Shown: positions 43,475-51,836 of the stretch, one piece after another
Numbering within the stretch: the stretch's first letter is position 1
Layout of the letters: the number at the start of each line of letters is the position of its first letter
Source: Candidatus Poribacteria bacterium
GTDB lineage: Bacteria > Poribacteria > WGA-4E > WGA-3G
Reading direction: 5' to 3'
Assembly: GCA_022826805.1 (NCBI GenBank)
Contig: JAJDUH010000041.1
Span: 16,622 to 80,621 of the forward strand
Length of the DNA: 64,000 bases
Notes under the pieces: model-generated
The model's database searches: none
What the model was told of the DNA's origin: nothing
What the model saw: only the letters and a program-made list of their open reading frames with translations
Made by a program: the position numbers and the translations under genes

Positions 43475-44832
43475 AGTGTTATCCTCAGAGGTCTATAGGT
43501 TGGAAGCGACCTATCGCTGGCAAACATAAGACCTGCGCAGAGCCAAAAATAAAATCCATAGCCTCGAAATTCAAGGGTTCGGTTAAAGAAAAGTAAGAAT
43601 ACAGTAACAGCAACGAGACAGAGCATAATAATTGCAATCCGCTGGGTCAGGCGCGACGAAACTAACGGTGTACTAACAGATCTTTTGTAAAGGTTCAAAG
43701 CGGCGCGAAAGAGTCGATAAAATATTAAAGCGAAAAAACTTAGCCCTAAGATGCCATAGAAACAGAGGATTGCTACCCAGTATACATCCTTGAAACCGTT
43801 TTTGCTGAGTATTTTCAGGAGGAAAGAGCGTTGACTCGCGTTAAGTCTGTCAATTGTGGTGTTTTGGTCCGCACCGTAGCCTAAAATCGGTTTGTTCACA
43901 AGAACCGTTGGGACATTTCCGATTAATGCCCCAAGTCGTTGTTTTTGTGCGACGCGGACGTAGGAACCGGAAAATACACCTGTTACATTGCCCACAAGCC
44001 CGACCCGTGCTTTACGCGGATTTATATATTCAAGGTTGAACGGGTTTACTATTGCTAAAAGGAGTCCGAATATCAGGGCTGTTGCTAATGCTAAACGGAG
44101 AGTCTTTTTCCAACCGTAATGGAAGTAATACCATGCACCACCTGCAAGGAGCGCCGAGAAGGTGGCAGCGCGCGAGTACGAACGCGCTATAAAGAAAAAC
44201 AGCACCGCCGCGCCGAGCAGATTCAGATACTCAAGTCGTCTAATACGCGACAGATAAACGACAAGGACAAGGATCATGAAAACACCGTAAATCACCGTGT
44301 CGCCTAAAGTTCCATAGACACTACCAATTTCTCTACCAAGTTCAAGTAACCTATATTCTTTTGTGAATCCACCTATGCTGAGTGTTGATTCGCGCGGCAA
44401 AAAGAAATTGAAAGCAGTGGGTCCTCCTATCCACTGAACCACACCTGCAGCGATTTGGAAAATACCGACGCCGAGAATCATCCGCAAAAGAACTGTGATG
44501 CGTCTCTCTGATAGGTTGGAGTTCGCGACAAGATAGAAGAGTATAATATAGCGCGCAAATGGGCGGATATTGTAGAGGCTGCCTATCACGGGGGACCCGT
44601 TGACTAACATTGAGAGCAGTACGACGCCGTAAAATCCGATAATTGGTAAGTCGATTGCTGTTTTGACGAAAGGGATACCTCTGTAGAGTTTGTGGATAAC
44701 AAGTTTCCCGAAAGCCACATAGATGAGCATTTCGCCGAAGAATCTTAAATAGGAGTAAACGGCATCGCTAACCGGTAGAAACTTCAGTATAAACTCTTCA
44801 AAAGCGACGTATCCTGTCAAAAAATAAATCAT
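43471..44832 (-). CDS. O-antigen ligase/polymerase-like membrane protein (Wzy_C type)
   Basis: A 453-residue polytopic protein with about ten to twelve spans (for example SYLRFFGEMLIYVAFGKLV, YGVFMILVLVVYLSRI, FFIARSYSRAATFSALLAGG) and a large periplasmic loop around residues 275-335 containing LVGNVTGVFSGSYVRVAQK and GYGADQNTTID. The ARSYSRAA and GYGxxxN segments match Wzy_C O-antigen ligase/polymerase proteins. It would polymerise or ligate lipid-linked repeat units in the periplasm. It overlaps the glycosidase gene by 4 bases. Confidence 0.82.
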   Translation of the reverse strand: MIYFLTGYVAFEEFILKFLPVSDAVYSYLRFFGEMLIYVAFGKLVIHKLYRGIPFVKTAIDLPIIGFYGVVLLSMLVNGSPVIGSLYNIRPFARYIILFYLVANSNLSERRITVLLRMILGVGIFQIAAGVVQWIGGPTAFNFFLPRESTLSIGGFTKEYRLLELGREIGSVYGTLGDTVIYGVFMILVLVVYLSRIRRLEYLNLLGAAVLFFFIARSYSRAATFSALLAGGAWYYFHYGWKKTLRLALATALIFGLLLAIVNPFNLEYINPRKARVGLVGNVTGVFSGSYVRVAQKQRLGALIGNVPTVLVNKPILGYGADQNTTIDRLNASQRSFLLKILSKNGFKDVYWVAILCFYGILGLSFFALIFYRLFRAALNLYKRSVSTPLVSSRLTQRIAIIMLCLVAVTVFLLFFNRTLEFRGYGFYFWLCAGLMFASDRSLPTYRPLRITL

Positions 44833-44837
44833 TTTAA

Positions 44838-44998
44838 TCGTTGTCGATTATCAGTAGTTCGCTGTTAGCAATCAGTTGCCAGTCGTCAGTTGCCAGTCGT
44901 CAGTTAATGTTTGTGGCGGTGGCGTTCTGCTTGCATGCCACAACGGCTTTTTTAACTAAAAACTGTTAACTGACTGCTGACGGCTATTCTGCTGTCTG
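44838..44998. repeat. Heptad repeats with internal hairpin
   Basis: The spacer contains alternating AGTTGCC/AGTCGTC-type heptads (about 44872-44907), a 7-pair inverted repeat TTGTGGC (44911-44917) and GCCACAA (44937-44943), then AACTGTTAACTGACTGCTGA-type units on the right. This is another member of the heptad-bounded spacer class. Confidence 0.5.
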
Positions 44999-45919
44999 CT
45001 AATCGCTACACCAAGAAGAGAGGTCCCTGCCCAATAACTCGGCTAATTGTGCGTTATGCGGTTTAAAATATGCCATCTGTCGTTCGCGCGTTTGCGGATT
45101 GAGGGACGGTGGCGTCCAATTCGCATCCGTTTGGGGTTTTTCATTCCAATCGAGAATGGCTTTTCTCAATTTATAGGCGGCGGCATCCGGAACGAATTTT
45201 CTAATTGCTCTTCTCAGTGGATTGTGGGAAGCCAGAAATTGCATAAAGAAGAAGTTAAATCTTTCGGAACGCGGCATAGTGGCTTGGTTGTGGCGTTCAC
45301 CTATTGAAGGCTTGAAATCGGAGCGGATACCGATGTAATTAAAAATTTGCTGACACACAGTTTCAGCATTTTCCTTTAAATCGTCGGTTAGGAAGCAGTG
45401 AACACGGTTGGCACCGAATAAATCTATCAAATTTTTGACATGTGGGTGATAGATGCTGTTGTACTGATAGGCACACTGTCGCCATTTAAACCAGTCTTCA
45501 TTCAGGCGTGTTTCCTCCGCAGCGAGTGCTTTTTCATAAGTTTTGATGTTTTCCCAACCTCTTCGTCGAGCCCACCAGTAGGCGGAGTAGGCGCGCGCGA
45601 CAGGTTCCCGCAGGAGAACTACGAGATGCATCTCAGGATTGTGTTCGTAAATCCGTTGCATAACTTCCGGTGAATGCATTACCATCACGTTTTTCGCGAT
45701 GAGATGTTTATCTTTAATTTCATGGTGTGAACGCTCTCCGGCGAAGTACTTCGCGAAAGCCCATTCATACCCTCGTGTGTGTTCGCGTTCTTGAAGGAAA
45801 AAGGTCAGTTCTGACTGAGCGTGTGTGTGGATATCTGGATGTTGGGCTAAGTAACGGAGTAGCGAGGATGTCCCCGATTTTTGGGCACCAACAATCATTA
45901 ACTGGATTCTTTTAATCAT
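44999..45919 (-). CDS. Sulfotransferase family protein 3
   Basis: The frame is open from 46030, but the ATG at 45919 is preferred since it places the PAPS loop near the N-terminus as in relatives (MIKRIQLMIVGAQKSGTSSL); ATG 45931 is also possible. The protein of about 306 residues has LHLVVLLREPVARAYSAYWW as the 3'-phosphate-binding segment and FKPSIGERHNQATMPR near the C-terminal third. It resembles heparan sulfate N-deacetylase/N-sulfotransferase-like and other glycan sulfotransferases (GAQKSGTSSL, REPVARAYS). It follows sulfotransferase 4 on the same strand. Confidence 0.85.
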   Translation of the reverse strand: MIKRIQLMIVGAQKSGTSSLLRYLAQHPDIHTHAQSELTFFLQEREHTRGYEWAFAKYFAGERSHHEIKDKHLIAKNVMVMHSPEVMQRIYEHNPEMHLVVLLREPVARAYSAYWWARRRGWENIKTYEKALAAEETRLNEDWFKWRQCAYQYNSIYHPHVKNLIDLFGANRVHCFLTDDLKENAETVCQQIFNYIGIRSDFKPSIGERHNQATMPRSERFNFFFMQFLASHNPLRRAIRKFVPDAAAYKLRKAILDWNEKPQTDANWTPPSLNPQTRERQMAYFKPHNAQLAELLGRDLSSWCSD

Positions 45920-46045
45920 GCCTAATTCCATTTTTTTTTCATAAAAAATCTTCGCCAGGATCAGTAGCATTGCAACAACGGCAGCAATGCGGGTCTGAAG
46001 ATGGAGTCGTTCGCCCAGTATTCCTGACAATTCGCTTGCGTCAGC

Positions 46046-46981
46046 TTAAAAAGACCATGGTGGCGATTTCCCAATCAATTTGCTAAGGGCATGAACGTCA
46101 GGTTTGTAATAATCAATTAAGCGATGTTGCGTCTCTTCTGACATCTCGATTTTCTGATTCGGACGTGTATTTAAGCGAAGATAGAAAGGTTCAATAGTCT
46201 TTCTGATCGTCCGCAACGGTGTATGAATGATCGGTTTGTTATGGGTCCACTGCCGGAGTCGAAATCGGATGTCTCGGTATTTCCGATGCAGCTCGGAATT
46301 TCTCATGTTCTCAGAGCGGTTTGTCACCTTAAAGGCGTAATCGTTATAAAAATCGGCATTTATGCCAGCAAAGCTACATAGGTTTGCCATAACATTTGAA
46401 GGTTGCGCTGCTAATTCCTCATAAAAAAGGATGTGGATGTGTTCTGGACCAAATTGGTTAAAATAGTGTTCCAAGTAGATAGTATAACAGCCTTGTTGGA
46501 GTGTTTGCAAGTGCTGCTCTTCTTGCGCTGTGGACGTGAAAAGCAATTCGACATACGCGTCGAAACTCAGCGTTTGTGGTAATTTGCCAATTTGTTGTGC
46601 GAATCGATACCACGAAATTAATCTTGAAATTGGTTCACGAAGACTAAAGACCAACTTCACGTGAGGCAGGGAGGCTGCGATTCTCTCACGCGCCTTGGCA
46701 CAATACAGGTAGTCCGGCGTTGACTCGACACGTAATTGCTTTTCATCGCGGTTAGGGAATAGGAGATCGTAATCTTCCGCATTTCCTTCTTGTTCATCTT
46801 CTCTGTATCGGTATTTTGAGGGGAGAGGGTAATCAGTGCTGAGAAAAAAACGGGTTTCTTTATAGGTGGCGGCGCAGATAGCCGGATGGTCAGCAAGATA
46901 GGTAAACAGCGACGTTGTTGCTGCCTTTGTAGTGCCTCCTACAATAAGATAGTGATAATCCTGAACATTTTTCGTTTGCAT
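46046..46981 (-). CDS. Sulfotransferase family protein 4
   Basis: The ATG at 46981 is preferred to the TTG at 47014, which would overlap the flippase gene. The protein of about 311 residues starts MQTKNVQDYHYLIVGGTTKA and has the variant PAPS loop GGTTKAATTSLFTYLADHP. VKLVFSLREPISRLISWYRF is the 3'-phosphate-binding segment. Its domain order matches sulfotransferase 3 but identity is low, so the two probably modify different positions. It lies just downstream of the flippase gene. Confidence 0.83.
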   Translation of the reverse strand: MQTKNVQDYHYLIVGGTTKAATTSLFTYLADHPAICAATYKETRFFLSTDYPLPSKYRYREDEQEGNAEDYDLLFPNRDEKQLRVESTPDYLYCAKARERIAASLPHVKLVFSLREPISRLISWYRFAQQIGKLPQTLSFDAYVELLFTSTAQEEQHLQTLQQGCYTIYLEHYFNQFGPEHIHILFYEELAAQPSNVMANLCSFAGINADFYNDYAFKVTNRSENMRNSELHRKYRDIRFRLRQWTHNKPIIHTPLRTIRKTIEPFYLRLNTRPNQKIEMSEETQHRLIDYYKPDVHALSKLIGKSPPWSF

Positions 46982-47004
46982 CGCTTCTATTAACTGACGG
47001 TCAT

Positions 47005-48318
47005 TTAAAACCAAGAAATCTGTGTTTTTCGGAGGAGGAACGTCAGGTTTCCGACGGCGAGGAGCGCAGTGATTGATACAGCGAGTGCAACACCTTGCAG
47101 CGACCAGATTTCGATCAATCCGTACGCTATAACGAAATTAAGAAAAGCCATTGTTACCATATTCGCGAAAACGGATCGGTACGCCTTTTGCGCGTAAAGT
47201 CCTGCGTTCAACACGGGTATCAGACACGAGAATATCATTCCTGTGCTGAGCCAAAAGAGGAGTTGCCCTATTAATTCAACAGAGGTTTGATCAATTGTGC
47301 CTCTTCCATACAATATCCAACTGATTTTCCCGTGAAATATCAGCAAAATTAACGTGACTGGAATTCCTATGATGATAGCGGTGCGTACATTTCGGTTGAG
47401 TGTGCGACCTAATTTCTGTTTATCATTTGCTGCGTTGTCTGTTGCCATATCAGGCAAACCGGTTGTTGCAATACTAATACCGATGAGCGTCTGTAACGCC
47501 GAGAAGATTTGGAAGGCGCATTTATAGAGCGTAATAGCACCGCCTCCAAGTTGCGAGACGAGGTATATCTCAACCAATAGACGGTTTGTAACTTGCCGAG
47601 TTGCGAAACCGAGTGTTGGTAGCGTAATCGTGTTTTTCAAGGAACGCAGGGTATCTATGGGGATTCTTGTAAATGCATACCGATGTCCTGTTCGATATGT
47701 TCCGAAGCACAACCACCCAAAGTATACGGCGAAGCCTCCTGTGTATGCTACCGCAATCCAGTTTTCAAGATTTTCAGTATCCCATAGGACTAAAAATATA
47801 ACCGCTGCAGTGCCAGCAGGTAGTGCGTTTCGGAGTGCAACCGTTTTAAAATGTTGTCGACTGTTCAGGAATGCTCCCAGGACCGTGCTGCCGCATCCAA
47901 AGATAAGGAGCGGCGCACACAATCGCAGTAGCGTCGTTCCTCTTTGTATATCAACCGTTGATTTTGATAATAACCCGCCTGCTATCCATGGTGCGCAGAG
48001 TTCGATTAAGATGAAAATTCCGAAGCCGATACCGAGTAAAGTGAACAGGAGGCTATTGGTAAAATGCTGGTATTCTGTACGATCCATCTCCTTTTCGCGT
48101 GTAACAAAGAGCGGAACGAGGCTAAATTTAGCACCTTCTCGGACGATTGTATCGACGACCAACGCAACCGTCAGCGCGGTAATGAGGGCATCGGCTGTAT
48201 TGCTGAAGCCGAACCGCTTTGGGATCAACAGAACCCGGACGAGAAGGCTCAATCCCATTCCGGCAAACGTAATTACCATTACCCAAAAAGTCTTGTGCTG
48301 TAGAAGTTTTTTGACCAT
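47005..48318 (-). CDS. MurJ/MVF-type lipid-linked saccharide flippase
   Basis: A 437-residue polytopic protein with about twelve to fourteen spans and the MATE/MOP exporter pattern: TFAGMGLSLLVRVLLIPKRFG with ADALITALTVALVVDTIVREGAKFSLVPLF at the N-terminus, LGFATRQVTNRLLVEIYLVS in the middle and NAGLYAQKAYRSVFANMV near the end. The first part (FGxxxxxDA...REGA.xxxxVPLF) resembles MurJ more than Wzx. In this locus it most likely flips the polysaccharide repeat unit across the inner membrane, serving as the Wzx of the system. Confidence 0.82.
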   Translation of the reverse strand: MVKKLLQHKTFWVMVITFAGMGLSLLVRVLLIPKRFGFSNTADALITALTVALVVDTIVREGAKFSLVPLFVTREKEMDRTEYQHFTNSLLFTLLGIGFGIFILIELCAPWIAGGLLSKSTVDIQRGTTLLRLCAPLLIFGCGSTVLGAFLNSRQHFKTVALRNALPAGTAAVIFLVLWDTENLENWIAVAYTGGFAVYFGWLCFGTYRTGHRYAFTRIPIDTLRSLKNTITLPTLGFATRQVTNRLLVEIYLVSQLGGGAITLYKCAFQIFSALQTLIGISIATTGLPDMATDNAANDKQKLGRTLNRNVRTAIIIGIPVTLILLIFHGKISWILYGRGTIDQTSVELIGQLLFWLSTGMIFSCLIPVLNAGLYAQKAYRSVFANMVTMAFLNFVIAYGLIEIWSLQGVALAVSITALLAVGNLTFLLRKTQISWF

Positions 48319-48347
48319 GGTAATTTACGCGCTGGGTGTGGATGTAC

Positions 48348-49343
48348 TTACTTCCAACCATCGGGCAGATTTTTACGAATTTCGATGTCGGTAAACAGAC
48401 TGGAAGCTCGCGCGCCGACAGATTTTGCCCACGCTGCCATCTTGCCTAAACCGTCTGGTAGCGTAACCTGCGATGTGGTCCCGAAGACGCTTTGGAATTT
48501 TTCGTGTGAGCAATAGGCATGTTTTACCTCTTCTCTGGCACGCACATTGATGACACGTACCTCTTTTCCCATTGCTGTCATCACCAAGTCCGCTAATTCG
48601 TTGACCGTCACATGTTCGTCAGAACCGACGTTAAAAACCTCGCCTGAGGCTTCTGGAATATCTACAACGCGAGCGATATGTGGGGCGACATCTGCTATAT
48701 GCGTGAAGGCGCGCGTTTGCTCTCCATCTCCAAAGATGAGCAAAGGTTCTTCTTGCATGATATTGTTCATGAAAATGCCGATGACATTTCGATACTTGTC
48801 GCTGATATTCTGAAGTTCACCGTAGACGTTGTGTGGGCGAAAAATGGTATAATCCAAGCCAAAGAGACGTTTGGAGACAGCGAGTTCCTGTTCCACGGCG
48901 TACTTAGCGATGCCGTAGGAATCCTCAGGCATGGGTTGGAGGCCTTCATGCATTGGAAGCTGGTTCTCGCCGTATACAGCGATGGACGAAGTAAACACAA
49001 ATCGTTTGACGTTGTAGTTTATTGCAGCGTTTATTAGGTTTACACTACCGATGAGATTGTTCTGATAGTTAAACCGTTTGATAAAATGGCTCAACCCCTC
49101 TGCTGCGTAGGCAGCGAGGTGGTAGATATAATCGAATTGGTGCTCCTCACAGAGTTGATTTATCAGCGAAACATCAAGGATGCTTCCATCAACAAAGGTT
49201 GCGTTGGAGTTAAGATTCTCGCGAAAACCACCACTGAGGTCGTCAAGCGCGACGACGTCCGCGTTTCCTTGACGAAGGAGTTCGTTAACGACATGCGCGC
49301 CCATAAAGCCCGCACCACCTGTGACTAATGCTTTTTTTGTCAT
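48348..49343 (-). CDS. NAD-dependent nucleotide-sugar epimerase/dehydratase
   Basis: A 331-residue extended SDR of the UDP-glucose 4-epimerase type: cofactor loop VTGGAGFMGAHVVNELL at 8-24, DDLSGGFRENLN near 36, catalytic-region FTSSIAVYGENQ and DSYGIAKYAVEQ (Tyr-x3-Lys), and FRPHNVYGELQN. It interconverts nucleotide sugars for the polysaccharide; the exact substrate is uncertain. There are 17 bases after the glycosyltransferase gene 49361-50566. Confidence 0.88.
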   Translation of the reverse strand: MTKKALVTGGAGFMGAHVVNELLRQGNADVVALDDLSGGFRENLNSNATFVDGSILDVSLINQLCEEHQFDYIYHLAAYAAEGLSHFIKRFNYQNNLIGSVNLINAAINYNVKRFVFTSSIAVYGENQLPMHEGLQPMPEDSYGIAKYAVEQELAVSKRLFGLDYTIFRPHNVYGELQNISDKYRNVIGIFMNNIMQEEPLLIFGDGEQTRAFTHIADVAPHIARVVDIPEASGEVFNVGSDEHVTVNELADLVMTAMGKEVRVINVRAREEVKHAYCSHEKFQSVFGTTSQVTLPDGLGKMAAWAKSVGARASSLFTDIEIRKNLPDGWK

Positions 49344-49360
49344 ATTTTTTCTAAAAATTG

Positions 49361-50566
49361 TTATGAAAATTGTTTGTAGACATTCATAATTTTTTCATAG
49401 TGAATATCGGCGTTAAACTCTGTTTCCATTTTGTAGCGTCCAATGCGTCCCATTTCTGCAGCGTCGTTTTTGTGCTCGAACATCCACAGCAAACGTTCTC
49501 GTAGTGTTTCTTGTTTGCCTGAAGGGACGAGGAATCCATCAACGCCATCTACGATAAGCTCCGGAATCCCACCAATATCGGCACCGATGACAGGTTTTCC
49601 GTAAGCATAAGATTCCAGGACGGACATTGGGCAGTTTTCATACCACTCTGATGGTAAAACTGTACAGATACTGTTAGTAATCAGTTCACGGAGTGCGTCG
49701 CCCTGTTTGAAGCCGAGGAGGTGAATATGTTGGCATCCGTTTTGTTCAATGATGTGTTGAACTTCTGGCATCGCTTCGCCATCACCTACAATATAAATCG
49801 GGACGTGTGTCAGAGGGACTGCTGCCTTTACCAGTGTCAAAATTCCTTTGCTTTGGTGGACCCGCCCGAAGTAGAGGACATAGTTCCCGATGGAAAAATT
49901 AGGTGTAATGTCGGAGACATCAACGAAGTTGTGAACCGTTGAGATTTTATCTTCAGGGATACCGTGCGAGATCGCCTTTTTTCGGAGGAAGTGAGAGACT
50001 GAGATGAAATGATCAAATTTCTTAACGGCACCCAGCATTTTAGAAATATAAGACTCAGTAACACTCAACGCCGTGCGGGCGAGTGATCCTCTATTGCACC
50101 GTTTCGGGAGCGCTCGCCAAAAGTGTTTGCCTTCGCACGCTTCGCAAATCTGATCGTTTGAAAGATGACTATAAACCGGGCAGGTCAACTTGTACTCATG
50201 TAACGTCTGAATGAGCGGAATACCATCTCTTTTGAGTACTTCTAAGATTGAGGCAGTGAGTTTACCGTAATAGATGTGAAAATGCGCCAGGTCGATGTTT
50301 GTGTTTTTCAATAACCGCCGTATTGATTTAACGGCATCGTGTGAATATAAAAATCGTAGGAGGTCCCCTGCGCCAGGATGCACAAAATCGGCACCACGCG
50401 GAAAATAATGTTCCCACTCGGACGGTTCATTATTAGGGTTCGCTGCCGTAAATGGGATGACTCGGTGTCCGTGTTTCTGCAGCAACTCAGCAAGCGTGAA
50501 AAAGTATCGGTCAGAACCGCCACGGACATGGTAGTTTTGTGAGACGTTCAGAATGGTACTCTTCAT
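49361..50566 (-). CDS. Glycosyltransferase family 4 protein
   Basis: A 401-residue GT-B enzyme. The N-terminus is NVSQNYHVRGGSDRYFFTLAE, the donor-site region includes VLYFGRVHQSKGILTLVKAA, and the C-terminal domain has the SEWYENCPMSVLESYAYGKP segment with Glu-x7-Glu-like spacing and GADIGGIPELI. There is a cysteine-rich stretch in the middle (CPVYSHLSNDQICEACEGKHFW), as in a subgroup of GT4 proteins from capsule loci. It adds sugars in the cytoplasm. This is the first gene of the polysaccharide operon in transcription order. Confidence 0.9.
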   Translation of the reverse strand: MKSTILNVSQNYHVRGGSDRYFFTLAELLQKHGHRVIPFTAANPNNEPSEWEHYFPRGADFVHPGAGDLLRFLYSHDAVKSIRRLLKNTNIDLAHFHIYYGKLTASILEVLKRDGIPLIQTLHEYKLTCPVYSHLSNDQICEACEGKHFWRALPKRCNRGSLARTALSVTESYISKMLGAVKKFDHFISVSHFLRKKAISHGIPEDKISTVHNFVDVSDITPNFSIGNYVLYFGRVHQSKGILTLVKAAVPLTHVPIYIVGDGEAMPEVQHIIEQNGCQHIHLLGFKQGDALRELITNSICTVLPSEWYENCPMSVLESYAYGKPVIGADIGGIPELIVDGVDGFLVPSGKQETLRERLLWMFEHKNDAAEMGRIGRYKMETEFNADIHYEKIMNVYKQFS

Positions 50567-50820
50567 CGGGAATGCCTCCTTCTGGCTATTTGCTGTCTGC
50601 TATCCGCTCATCGCTATTTGCTATCCGCCAATTGCCAATCGCTTTGGGTTCTGGGTTCGGGGATAAAGAGAGTTATGAAGTGTGTCTAAAGTTGCGAAGT
50701 TGCAAAGTCTCTTTCAACTTTACAGACTTGCAAACTTTACCAGACTTTGAAACTTTCTTAACTCATAACTCATAACCCTTCCTCCCATGACTCACAACGC
50801 TATTCGCTATTCGCTATCCG
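50567..50820. repeat. Degenerate short tandem repeats
   Basis: The 254-base spacer is filled with short degenerate repeats: TATTTGCTATCCGC/TATTCGCTATCCGC-type units at both ends (50583-50640, 50800-50825) and AACTTTACAGACTTGCAAAC-type units in the middle (50690-50760). No ORF is supported. Confidence 0.5.
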
Positions 50821-51735
50821 CTAATTGCTATCTAACAGTGTCGGATATGGGAAACCCGCATCGGGAATCCGGGCGTCCGCAAACGGCTTATAATAGACTG
50901 TACCTACCTGCTTAGTAATCAACCCCCGATCGGTGGAATCTATAATGACATTCGCTATTTCGGTCGTATCTGTGTTTCCCCACCAATTGTTGGCTGCTCT
51001 CAGATCGAACTTTACATTCAAACGGAGTGCGAAAATATTCACACCCAGATTGTTGTTTTGAATAATGGACTGCACATTCTCACAGAAGATTCCAGTCTCA
51101 TTTTTGGCAATATTGTTTTTTTCGATCTTTGGACGTGTTTGACGACCGATCGTGCTGATCCCGATATTATTGTCGAGAATATCGTTGTGTTGAATGTGCG
51201 CGTCGCTACCATCTAAAGCGATGGCGGTTTTGTTCAGACGCAGTGTGCACTCCACTACAGTAGGCGAGGTCGTTTTGATGTCCAGTGCGGTCGTGGCATA
51301 CGTTATAACTGCGCCTCTGATAAAACTCTCTAAATCGTGTGTGTGGTCGAAGAGAATACCGTTCCAATCTCCGGGTGTGGGTTTGATGTTCTCCGATGTA
51401 AGCTGGACAAGTTGGGTTACTTGTTCTTGTGCTAAAGAGGTTCCGATCTTTAGAATACCTCTCACTGTAAGGAGACCATCTCGTCCGAATTTAACAGTAG
51501 TACCCGGTGAAATGTTGAGAGTTACATCCTTTGGAATCTCTAAAGTGCCTTTCACAATGTAAATCTTTTCAGGTGTCCACGTTTGGTCTTCGGTTAGTTG
51601 ATGATTTTCGAGTACCACCTCGGCGTTTTCGAGGGGTTCTACGGGGTTGGAGGTGTTCTGTGTTGTACAGCCTATGCCTATAACTAAGTTAATACAGAGG
51701 ATTAACAGGGAATGTCTTAAGTATTGAATTTTCAT
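50821..51735 (-). CDS. Right-handed beta-helix lipoprotein
   Basis: A 304-residue protein with a lipoprotein signal (LLILCINLVIGIGC, lipobox GIGC). The body shows parallel beta-helix repeats: IYIVKGTLEIPKDVTLNISP, DWNGILFDHTHDLESFIRG, DIKTTSPTVVECTLRLNKTA and NNIGISTIGRQTRPKIEKN, ending with ANNWWGNTDTTEI, a motif common in NosD/PbH1 proteins. Such folds bind or cleave polysaccharides; no catalytic residues are identified. It follows the Hsp70/tubulin-like module by 101 bases on the same strand and may or may not belong to it. Surface-anchored. Confidence 0.72.
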   Translation of the reverse strand: MKIQYLRHSLLILCINLVIGIGCTTQNTSNPVEPLENAEVVLENHQLTEDQTWTPEKIYIVKGTLEIPKDVTLNISPGTTVKFGRDGLLTVRGILKIGTSLAQEQVTQLVQLTSENIKPTPGDWNGILFDHTHDLESFIRGAVITYATTALDIKTTSPTVVECTLRLNKTAIALDGSDAHIQHNDILDNNIGISTIGRQTRPKIEKNNIAKNETGIFCENVQSIIQNNNLGVNIFALRLNVKFDLRAANNWWGNTDTTEIANVIIDSTDRGLITKQVGTVYYKPFADARIPDAGFPYPTLLDSN

Positions 51736-51836
51736 TTTTCGTATGTACGGGACTAATCATTTCGGGGCTATATAAAAGAACGCTATTTTGTAAGATTTGT
51801 TGCAATTTACGCAGATTTTCATTAATTTTTCAACTA

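Noticed and set aside
47630..48394. A 254-residue open frame on the plus strand opposite the MurJ-like gene
   Set aside because: It lies antisense to a clearly conserved membrane protein, has no ribosome site and its composition (Arg/Ser/Pro rich) is typical of antisense shadows.
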